Part shown: piece by piece, positions 44,656 to 55,100 of the stretch
How positions within the stretch are numbered: position 1 is the first letter of the stretch
How the letters are laid out: each line of letters opens with the position of its first letter
Assembly: GCA_963853835.1 (NCBI GenBank)
Contig: OY970828.1
Location: 65,216,861 to 65,280,860 of the forward strand
Origin: Calendula officinalis
Taxonomy: Eukaryota; Streptophyta; Magnoliopsida; Asterales; Asteraceae
Length of the DNA stretch: 64,000 nucleotides
Direction of reading: 5' to 3'
The notes under the pieces: model-generated
Told to the model about the DNA's origin: nothing
The model's database searches: none
Seen by the model: only the letters and a program-made list of their open reading frames with translations
Made by a program: the position numbers and the translations under genes

Positions 44656-45459
44656 ATGGACAACCTCACCTCCAAACTCCATTACTGGCTAGTCGACCAC
44701 CCAACCATCACCCATTTCCACTGGATTCCCAACCAAACATGGGGTGCCTCCCCACTTTTCCTAACCCTAACCCTCCTCACCTACCTCCTCCTCACTTTCA
44801 CCCTCCACCGTACACCTCTCCCCACCCTTAACCCCACCCTCCTCCGCCTCATCTCCGCCGTCCACAACCTCATCCTTCTCATCCTCTCCCTCGTTATGGC
44901 CATCGGATGCTCCCTCAGTACTCTCTCCCAGATGCCTAACCGCCGTTGGATCTTCTGCTTCCCGCCCAATCAAACCCCTCCACGTGGCCCTGTCTTCTTC
45001 TGGGCTCAGATCTTCTACTTCTCGAAACTCCTTGAATTCATCGATACGCTTCTCATCATCCTCAGCCGAAGTAACCGACGGCTGTCGTTCCTCCACGTGT
45101 ACCATCACTCGGTGGTTGTCGTCATGTGCTATGTGTGGCTCTCAACATCCCAATCACTGCTCCCCGTAGCGCTTGTTACCAATGCGTCCGTTCACGTGCT
45201 AATGTACGCCTACTATCTATTGTGCGCACTCGGGTGGCGGCCGTGGTGGAAGGTTTTGGTCACCAACTGTCAGATTGTCCAATTCGTGTTTAGCTTCATG
45301 GTGTCGGGTCTGATGCTGTATTACCATTTCACCGGGTCGGGTTGCTCCGGGTTCTTGGGTTGGTGCTTCAATGCTGTGTTTAACGCTTCTCTTTTAGCTC
45401 TTTTTATTAACTTCCATTTCAAGAATTACGCCAAAAAGAAGAAGGCTAAAGGATTGTGA
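44656..45459 (+). CDS. ELO-type fatty acid elongase (HOS3-like)
   Basis: This intronless gene encodes 267 residues. Several membrane helices span the protein. The ELO signature is clear: KLLEFIDTLLIIL, the catalytic histidine box HVYHHS near residue 152, then NASVHVLMYAYYLL and QIVQFVF. The lysine-rich C-terminus (KNYAKKKKAKGL) is the usual endoplasmic reticulum retention type. ELO proteins condense malonyl-CoA with acyl-CoA in very-long-chain fatty acid synthesis; the plant members are related to yeast SUR4/GNS1 and Arabidopsis HOS3. The start at MDNLTSKLHYWLVDHP fits family members. The coding region is strongly C-rich at third positions, unlike its AT-rich surroundings. It is convergent with the DUF639 gene. 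Confidence 0.95.
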   Translation: MDNLTSKLHYWLVDHPTITHFHWIPNQTWGASPLFLTLTLLTYLLLTFTLHRTPLPTLNPTLLRLISAVHNLILLILSLVMAIGCSLSTLSQMPNRRWIFCFPPNQTPPRGPVFFWAQIFYFSKLLEFIDTLLIILSRSNRRLSFLHVYHHSVVVVMCYVWLSTSQSLLPVALVTNASVHVLMYAYYLLCALGWRPWWKVLVTNCQIVQFVFSFMVSGLMLYYHFTGSGCSGFLGWCFNAVFNASLLALFINFHFKNYAKKKKAKGL

Positions 45460-46111
45460 TTGTACCCAAATGACCAAATTGAGATATGAATAAATTTTTG
45501 CTATAAATTATTGGAATGAATACTGAGATCATTGTGATTAGACTAATTCGACTTGCTTCTTGTAGCTTACCCAGCAAATTTATTTTTTTGGTATTAATCT
45601 CTCTCACAGGCATTTTGTCAAACAGTTGGCATGCTTTCCTGGAGATCCCAAATTCTATAATTTTTGCTCTTGGCGTTGATAGAATACCTGAATTTATAAT
45701 TGCCAACTTTCTAAAAAACGTAAAAGCAGTATGAAAACACCTTCAATCCTTAGGCCTTAGGAGTCATGGCCTGACTTTGGTATCAGACTTTTTATATAAT
45801 TTAAACATGTATGTATATGAAATTCACAAAATATTATTAACATATTGATTTATATGATAATTGAGACTTGAGACGCTGACAAAGAAAATGTTAAATTTAT
45901 ATTTAGAATTACATATGTTATCATTTTTTTCAAAAAGAACTCAAATTTATAACGCTCGACAAAAAAAACTGGAAATAAGTATCTCTCACTTGATATTCGT
46001 TTAACTAACCTGACTAGTACAGTTTCTACAACCAAAAATCTGTACAAAATACTGAAAGAATGTTCAAAAGATCCAATAATAACAAATACAACAAAAAAAA
46101 AGTCGATAATT
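45460..46111. other. Convergent 3' spacer, ELO and DUF639 genes
   Basis: Both genes end here. It should contain both 3' untranslated regions. Short open frames are present but unsupported. Confidence 0.5.
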
Positions 46112-49100
46112 TTACTGTTTTCTGTTAGTTCTTTCTAAATTAAGCAACTTATTTTTTTCCTTCTTTTGATTTGTAACAATATCATTATCATTAGAAGATT
46201 TGAATGGCAACACAGAAACAGGGGTAGCAGGCACAGTCTCCCAACGCTCTTTTAAAAGCTTCATGAACTTCTTAACCGTTTCTTTCCTGAACTCAAGCTC
46301 TCTTGTGAAAAGATCAAATATAAAAAAAGAAATAATATATTTAAAAGGGATAATAAGGAGAACAGCAGACCCAAACAAGAGCACCATAGCAACCTCCGTT
46401 GTTATCTGAAGAAAAAAAACATAAAATATAAAACCATATTTAATATTTAATACGATATAAAGATTATATCTCGATAAAAAATGACCAGTAAAAAACCAAC
46501 AAATAACACTAAAAGTGTAGGGATTAAAAAGTAAGTAAAACCTGTGGTTGGCCTGCAAGAAGAATGGTACGGATTTTTAAAAGGGAAACATTAATAGTCT
46601 GCATATATTTTTCTAAATCTCTCATTGCTTCTTTAACAGCTATAATCTTCTCAATGGTATTTGAAGGTGGTTGATCATGTATAGTAACTTTACCAAAAGA
46701 TCTACCCAAACGGCCCTGTTCTTTTAACCCTTTTATTACTAACATCAAAGTTGCTGACATCATCAATGTCGTCGGGAATACATAACATAGCAAATTTCTG
46801 AACACATATAAATGGAAAAGAAAAAACGTTATAAATAAATTCATACATAAAGATTAGAAAATTTAATGTATTTATACCTGAAGATGAGTGCATATGTAAA
46901 TGCAAGAAAAGATGCGGTCAAGTGCGGTTCTTCCCAGTGTCTAAGCTTCTCAAAGTTCTTTGCCAGCATGGTTAAAGGTAGCAAAAGCTCCTGAAAATAT
47001 TTTAAAAGAAAATTAATGACTATTAATGTTCGAGCAACGATTGTCAAACACAAAGATTAGGCGACGTCAACTTGGATCTCCTGTGATGATCACAGTGCAG
47101 ACCCAGCAAGTTCTTGGCGAACCTAGGGTGATCGAGGTTGACGTGCGTAGGTGAAAGTGAGAGTATGTTAACTCTGTGTTTTAGGTTTCTTTTTCAGTAT
47201 CTCCTTGACAATGAGTTATGCCATGTATTTATATGGCCTCAGGTATATGGAACGTTGGCTCATTATGACTACAATAAAGCAGTCATGAAGCGCCATTATG
47301 ATGCGTGTCAATGATCATGTAACGCCTTACTATTATGACTGCAATAAAGCAGTCATGAACCGCCATTATGACGGGACGTCAGCCACGACTCCAATGACAG
47401 GCGCTGACAATTCTGACAATTCTGACAGGCGCTGACAATTCTGACAGGCTGACAATTCTGACAGGCGCTGACAATTCTGACAGGCGCTGACAATTCTGAC
47501 AGGCGCTGACAATTCTGACAGACGCTGACAACTCTGACAGGCGCTGACAACTTGGACAGGGACAGGCGTTGACAATTCTGACAGGCGCTGACAATTCTGA
47601 TAGCTGACAATTCTGACAGGCGCTTACAATTCTGACAGGCGCTGACAATTCTGACAGACGCTGACAACTTTGACAGGCGCTGACAACTTGGACAGGCGAT
47701 GACAACTTGGGCTTGGTTGTAGTAGCCCATCCTCATGTTTAGGTGATATTTACATAGGTAATCCCTACTAACCTCATCATGCCCCCGAGTTAGGATTTGC
47801 CAAGACAACAGTTTGCAAGTCATAACTATCGTCGTGAGTCTTTTCGTTCCTTCTCCTCTTTTTTTTTTCTTTTTTTTTTCTCGTGTGGGTCGGCTGTACA
47901 GGCGGGGTGAAACCGGCGGTACAAGCGGGGTGAGATCGGCGGTACAAGCGGGGTGAGACCGGCGATACAAGCAGGCGCTCGCAGGGCAGTCCAGCGCAAA
48001 GGCAATCGCAAGCAAGACCGGCGGGCGAGACGAGTCCGGCGGTACAAGCAGTCGATCGCGGCGCAAGTAGACCGGCAAGTAGGCGAGACCGGCGGTTCGT
48101 AGGGCCAGCGGCTCGACCGGCGACATTCGTGCAGACCGACCATTAGGCGAGATCGGCGGTTTGCAGGGCAGGCGACGCAGTAGACCGGCAATTAGGCGTG
48201 ACCGGCGGTTCGTAGGGCCAGCGGCGCAAGTCGACCAGCGGGTATTCGTGCAGACCGGCACTTAGGCGAGACCGGCGGTTCGCAGGGCAGGCGACGCAGT
48301 AGACCGGCAATTAGGACCGGCGGTTCGTAGGGCCAGCGCAAGTCGACCGACGGTATTCGTGCAGACCGGCCATTAGGCGAGACCGGCGGTTCGTAGGGCA
48401 ACCGGCGCAATTCGACGGCGGCATTCGTGCAGACCGGCGGCGGTTTAGGATTTAGCCGAGGTCGATCGTTGGTTTAGGTGCTTCACTCTTGCAGTTTAGT
48501 ACACGCAAGTTTGGTTGTTATCTATTTTAAATCCTTTGAGTTTTATTCAGGCTTAACACTCAAGTTCGGTTATTGCCAGAATTAGTCATTGAGATAAGGT
48601 TTATTTAGCCCTTGACCGACGGCTAGCCCCTGACCGGCAGACTATTTTGTATGTTGTAAATAATTAACTCCTTCCTAACTGTAATTGTATGTTGTTTGCT
48701 GCAGGTTTTAGCTGAGTTGCTCGCTACCTTACAGGTACGTACTTGCTTGTCCATTGCTTTGCTTTGAAAAATAATGTTTTATTGGATGATCAAGCCAATA
48801 ACACATTTTTGTTTTTATCTTTTTATTATGGATGTTGTGTCCATGACACCGTCTTGGGTGTGCATGACAGTGTGTATATTTGGTTGTTCGTATGACACTT
48901 TCTTGAGAGCCCATGATGCCTTTGTATGCCAATGACCTGGGTGGATTTGGGTATCTCTGATGTATGCTTCATATTGTGCCTGTGACACTGTGCCAATGGC
49001 ACTTTTGTTGGTTAACCTTTACTTTGTTTACTCGCGAGGATTGTCGCTTCCCAGTGAGAAGTGCTTATCTTTTATCAAGTAGATTAAAAGACGAGTATGA

Positions 49101-52100
49101 TTGTATGTTATTTGGCCAGACAAGGTTGTCTTTCTTGGCTTCATACATGTTGTATTGAACTATGTTCTTAGTTGTGTACATGCACATGCGTGCTCAAGTT
49201 GTAACATTGTACGTAATGAAAGTGCATGTTTGGCTTTAGACTGAGATGTCTATTGTGGCCTTATGCTTTTTGTATTGAATCCTTACTTCAATATTTATTT
49301 GTTTATGCAAAAACCATAAAAAAATGATATTGTGAGATAATATTGGGATACAAGATCAGACCAAATGCTATTATCGCCAGTTTCATGCATGACCATGACA
49401 TTCCATGTGCTTGGAAACATGTATTGAAAACATAAAGGAAAAAATGACAGTAAAGACTATCGCACCTTGATAGGTCAGTTAATATTGGCTCCCTCATGTA
49501 TCATGAGGACATGGCCATCAGGTGGTCCGGGATGTTCTGTGTCTTCCCCCTTCTTTTGCCAGGCATAACTCTTCTTTAGTGGAGGTTTATTTGTTTGCTG
49601 CTTAGCGTCAGGGACAAGGTGTTCTAGTTTGCCTTCTTCCAAAGCCCGCCTGATTTCCCTTTTTAGCTCTCTACAGACATTCGTGTCGTGTCCATGATCT
49701 TCATGGAAATCACAGTATTTATTCATGTTTTTCGTACCTGACCTATGCTCCATCTGGGGTGGAGGTGTGAAGGTAACGCACACCTGCTCTGTTATCAAGA
49801 TTTCTTTTGGTGTTTTGCTAAGAGCACGCTCAGACGGATGTTTATCGTATGGGCCAAACCTCCGGTTGCTCCTTTCATCTCGTTGATGGTCACCAGTTAG
49901 AGCATCATGCATGCGATCTGACGTGTCGGTCCATGACTTGCCGCCTACCTCTCTTGTCAGGGAGACAGTTTCTTTTGACCTTAGATAGTCATATGCCCTG
50001 TCCGTGGTTTCTTTGAAAGTAATTGGAGTTCTCTTGATTAACTTTTCTTGCAGTTGTCCTGGAAGCAGGGAGAGAGTAAAGCCCGAAATTTGCTGACTTT
50101 CGGGTAAGGCGACAATTTTCTGGCACTCCTGCGTGTAACGCTGAATGAAGTCGCGTAACCCCTCGCCTTCCCTTTGTCGCAGCAAATGTGCTTCTATATG
50201 AGTTCTCTGCTGCTTCTTTTGCTGGACAAAGTGAGTTACAAATTTAGCCTTTAGATCTGCAAAGTCTTGAATACTCCTCTCCGTTAAGTCAGCAAACCAA
50301 TCACGAGCGAAACCCTGCAACGTGCCAGGGAACATGTGACAAGCGACTAGGTCTAGCCATTTCTCTGTCATAATGGCCTGTTCAAAAAGAGCAAGGTGGT
50401 CATCAGGATCTCGTGTACCGTCGTAAGTACCAACGATGGACGGAACTTTTTGTTTGTCAGGGAGTGGAAATCTGGCCACCCAGTCACAGAACTTCGAACT
50501 AACCACCGACAAAGGCATAGTGGCCGCTCGGGGTGGTACGGCTGCGGACACGAGTGCTTGCAACACGCGCAACATGTCATTAGATGTGTCCTGTGGTGGA
50601 TGTGGTGGTGGGGTGTGAATGGGTGGTTGTCTTAACTGTTCCAATAATTGTGACAACGGATCTACTGGTTGAACAACCGTTGGCTGCGGTGCTGGGCGCA
50701 ACGCCGCCACCAACTGAGACAACAGGTCCGATGAAGTAGGTGGTGGAGGAGGCGGTGGTGGCTGAGTACTCTGAGCCAACCTTCGGAGTAACTCCACAAT
50801 TGGATCCTCCCGAACCCCCGGCATGGCGGCCTGTGGAAAGTTGGAAACAGGCTGCCTGACCCGTGGGACAAAAGAGGCTGACATGAAGGGATGGGCGTCA
50901 CTGGCTGTGGTGAGGTAAACGAACTTGATCCAACCAGCCTTGTGGAGAAAAGTGGACTTGTTAAAGAGGGATACCCTCGTCTCCTGACATCCGACACCGT
51001 CCACTCAGAATCGACGTATGGTTCCATAATACGACTAGGCGAGGTTATCACCGCCTCGGGTATAGTGGTAATCATGGTAGTGGTTATTAATGGCGATGAA
51101 GAAGTGATCAACGATGGCTGTGTATCCGCCATAGGAACGGTTTGATTATTGAGGAAAAAAAAAGTTTGGAAAAGTGAAATGCCGTTTAAAAACGTGTCCC
51201 ACGGATGGCGTCAATGTTCGAGCAACGATTGTCAAACACAAAGATTAGGCGACGTCAACTTGGATCTCCTGTGATGATCACAGTGCAGACCCAGCAAGTT
51301 CTTGGCGAACCTAGGGTGATCGAGGTTGACGTGCGTAGGTGAAAGTGAGAGTATGTTAATTCTGTGTTTTAGGTTTCTTTTTCAGTATCTCCTTGACAAT
51401 GAGTTAGGCCATGTATTTATATGGCCTCAGGTATATGGAACGTTGGCTCATTATGACTACAATAAAGCAGTCATGAAGCGCCATTATGATGCGTGTCAAT
51501 GATCATGTAACGCCTTACTATTATGACTGCAATAAAGCAGTCATGAACCGCCATTATGACGGGACGTCAACCACGACTCCAATGACAGGCGCTGACAATT
51601 CTGACAGGCGCTGACAATTCTGACAGGCTGACAATTCTGACAGGCGCTGACAATTCTGACAGGCGCTGACAATTCTGACAGGCGCTGACAATTCTGACAG
51701 GCGCTGACAATTCTGACAGACGCTGACAACTTTGACATGCGCTGACAACTTGGACAGGGACAGGCGTTGACAATTCTGACAGGCGCTGACAATTCTGATA
51801 GCTGACAATTCTGACAGGCGCTTACAATTCTGACAGGCGCTGACAATTCTGACAGACGCTGACAACTTTGACAGGCGCTGACAAATTGGACAGGCGCTGA
51901 CAACTTGGATAGGCGATGACAACTTGGGCTTGGTTGTAGTAGCCCATCCTCATGTTTAGGTGATATTTACATAGGTAATCCCTACTAACCTCATCAATTA
52001 ACAAATAAATAATAATAATAATAATAATGAATTCAATAATATATAATTTAACCTTAAAAAGATCAATATTACTAGGAATCCCTTCAATCATGGCAGCATC

Positions 52101-55100
52101 AATGGTAGCTTGTGTACTTTCAACCACTTGATATTTATCCCTACATGTAACCACCGCTTTTTCCACCAAACTTTTATCACTAACAACATGATTTTTACTC
52201 AAAACAAGCTCTCGTTTCACCGAATTATTCTTCCAAAAAATAACCGAACCATTAGAACTCCATGAAATATCTCTCATCCATCTCCTCAAATAAACACTTC
52301 CATCAATATCATAAACATGGTTATTGTACACATTTGACACCTCACCAGAAGACACATAGTTGACTTCCTTGACTCTTGTGGTCAATGGTCCACCCCATAA
52401 GTTGACCGCTAGTGTTTGGCGTACGATATCACCATAGGGTGCGTTTTGTAAATATGAGAATTGAACGAGTTTAGTAGGTTCGTCTATTAGTTTTTTGATG
52501 GATTGTAGAGCTTGAAGCCTTGTTATGCCACTAATGTCACAATTTGTTGCCCTAATTTTACCCTTTTTAGCACCGTAAATGTTATTTATTAATGAGTCGT
52601 TTTCTTTTGGGCCGAAATCTTGAATGAATTTGTGTACGGATATTACTTCATTTATTAAAGCGTGCCATACGTCTCGCCTCATTTCACCTCCAAAATCAAC
52701 AAATTCAAGCGTCCATGATTCAGAGCTGAGACCATATATAGGGTAATGATCCATAGAAAAGGGTCCTTATTTGAAGAAGTTGAAGAAGCAATGCATTTTC
52801 GTAAAATATACATCTATGTATACATATACATACATATATGTATATATACATATATATTCATACCATAGATATATATATGTGCATATTCATGCCCGATATA
52901 TATATGTATATATACACATATATACATATGCATTTTTCGTAACTTGCATTTTCAGTCATAACTTGCATTTTCAGTCGTAACTTGCATTTTCAATCGGAAC
53001 TTGCATTTTCATTTACGAAAATGCATATGCATACCGTATATATATGTGTATATATATACATATATACGGTATAAATATGAACATATGTATATCTATGGTA
53101 TAAATATATATGTATATATACATATATGTATATATATGTATATTTTACGAAAATGCATTGCTTCTTCAACTTCTTCAAATAAGGATGCTTCTTTCTTGAT
53201 CCTTATTCTAGGAATATATGGTTTTTATTTATATGTACATAAAAGAACTTATAAATACTTCCTCCGTATCAAAAGAAGTGAATCACTTTGTGAGTTTACG
53301 TTTTTTAGGGTAAAATAAGGTAATAAGAGATTATTGAAATTAAATGGGGTAATTATAATGGATGGGCCCCACACCTTTTACTCCCTCCGTCCCACTTTAA
53401 GTGTCCACTATAAAAAAACACACAATTTAAGAAAAGTGCATTAGTTATATAATGTTACCAATCAAATTTTCTCTTTCCCACTTAAATGTTTTTTGATTGG
53501 TTGAAATTTAGGAAATGACACTCTTTGTGGGACAAACTAAAATAGTATACTGGACATTTAAAATGAGACGGAGGGAGTACTATTTTGTTGCCTTTTCTAA
53601 ATGGTGAAAAAGTCAAATATAAGAAGATGACAAAAATGGATGGGACCCCACGCCTTTAATGATGTTTAAAGAGGGATAACTAAGGGTAAAGAGGTAATTT
53701 TAAGTATAAAAACTTACCAAATAAGGGAAATTGATAACGTGATTCACTTATTTTGATACACCCCGAAAAGGAAAGTGATTCACTTATTTTGATACGGAGG
53801 AAGTAGTAAATTACATAAATGGTCCATGTGGTATGTATCAAAATTATGGATTTCGTCCCTCGACTTTTTTTATTACACGAATAGCCCCAAGTCTTGAAAT
53901 ATGTAAAATCAACAGTCCCTATAGGGATTGCTGTTACATGTTTTAGAATTAGGCACTATTTGTGTAATAAAAAAAGACTAATTTCATATTAACCACGGGG
54001 AAGATTTATGCAACTTACTTTGAAAACAAAGAAAAAAATGAAGAATTTTGAAATGTGAAGCTTACTCACTCTGGGCCAGAAGTAACAGAGACAGCTGAGT
54101 CAAACAGATCAGAACCCAACGGGCCGACCCGAGCTTTCTCAACCCGTGAAACGGTTCCAGTAAGATCTAATCTAATAGCATCTCGTCGGCCCCTTAACCC
54201 AATTTCCTGCCAATTTTGACAAAATGAAATTTAAGAAGCCAATTTTGACCCGTATATGTAAGGGTTAAGATTTTAGCTAAAAAGGGAACGGGTCAAACAG
54301 TTTGAAATGCACCAGTAGCATATTTTAAACCTACTATATGCTTATTTTAGAAAAAAATGGATCATTATAATAATAATAGTTATGGTAATCTTATTTAATT
54401 ATATTAATTGTATATGAAATTTAAAAACACAAACCATAATATGGTTCAATGCTTAGACCGTAGATAATAGTAGCTTAAAAGAAAACAGGTAAAATGATGG
54501 TTCGAACAGATGTTATTGCATAAAACCCCATAAATCATTTTATTAAAAAGAAAACCTCCAATTAACTACCGAAAGAAAATAATATTTGTGATCATATTTG
54601 AAACACCAACTACTTCAACAAACAAACAGGATAAAATGAATTTGGACAAAAAGTGCTTCGGGTCAACCCACCTATTTTGACCCGTTACCCGACCTGCCCA
54701 TTCTGCTACCTCTAATGTGATGAGAAAAAAAAAACATTTGTTTGAATTGATGAACAATTAGTTACCTCAAAATAAAGTGCTTTATCAGTCAAAGTTAATT
54801 TTCCGGGCCATGCCATATTATTCTCCCATTTAAGAACGGGCCTTTTCCTACTAGAACCAAGACATAATATTCTCTCACCATAAATATGAGGACTTTCCTC
54901 AAAATCATATGATTTTCTTCCTTCATACACTCTGCAAAATGGAAGAAAACTTGAATTGCATAAACATTTTGGAAATTGTATTTGTAGGAGAAAATAAACT
55001 TACTTTAGAAGTTCGGTTATATATGTTGAAAACACGCGGAATGAGATGCCTTTTTGAGGACCAGAAAGAGCTTTGAAAAGGTTATGAACTGTTGGGATAT

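Larger units (their letters stand above)
47027..51996 (-). mobile_element. Gag-only LTR retrotransposon (TR-GAG/LARD-like) in a DUF639 intron
   Basis: LTRs at 47027-47779 and 51215-51996 begin TGTTCGAGCAACG and end CTAACCTCATCA. ATTAA flanks the element at 47022-47026 and 51997-52001. A gag frame lies on the minus strand, but there is no protease, integrase or reverse transcriptase. The bases next to the 5' LTR on the minus strand (TGACGCCATCCGTGGGAC) fit the GGCGCC-type primer sites of plant gypsy relatives. AACTCGGGGGCA next to the 3' LTR fits a polypurine tract. It is non-autonomous and lies in the same orientation as the host gene. Confidence 0.93.

Noticed and set aside
44767..45108. 113-codon antisense frame in the ELO gene
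   Set aside because: It is a shadow of the C-rich coding strand; the sense frame has clear ELO motifs.
47397..47712. CRISPR-like array from regular short repeats
   Set aside because: Units are contiguous without unique spacers and lie in an LTR of a plant retrotransposon.
47353..48261. 302-codon minus-strand open frame and several neighbouring 60-120-codon frames
   Set aside because: They are created by the LTR minisatellite (repeating SACQNCQRLSEL-like units) and the GC-rich tandem repeat of the gag-only element; no domain is present.
52771..53318. Tyrosine- and isoleucine-rich frames in the intron
   Set aside because: They come from TATATGTATATAC simple repeats inside the inverted-repeat element.
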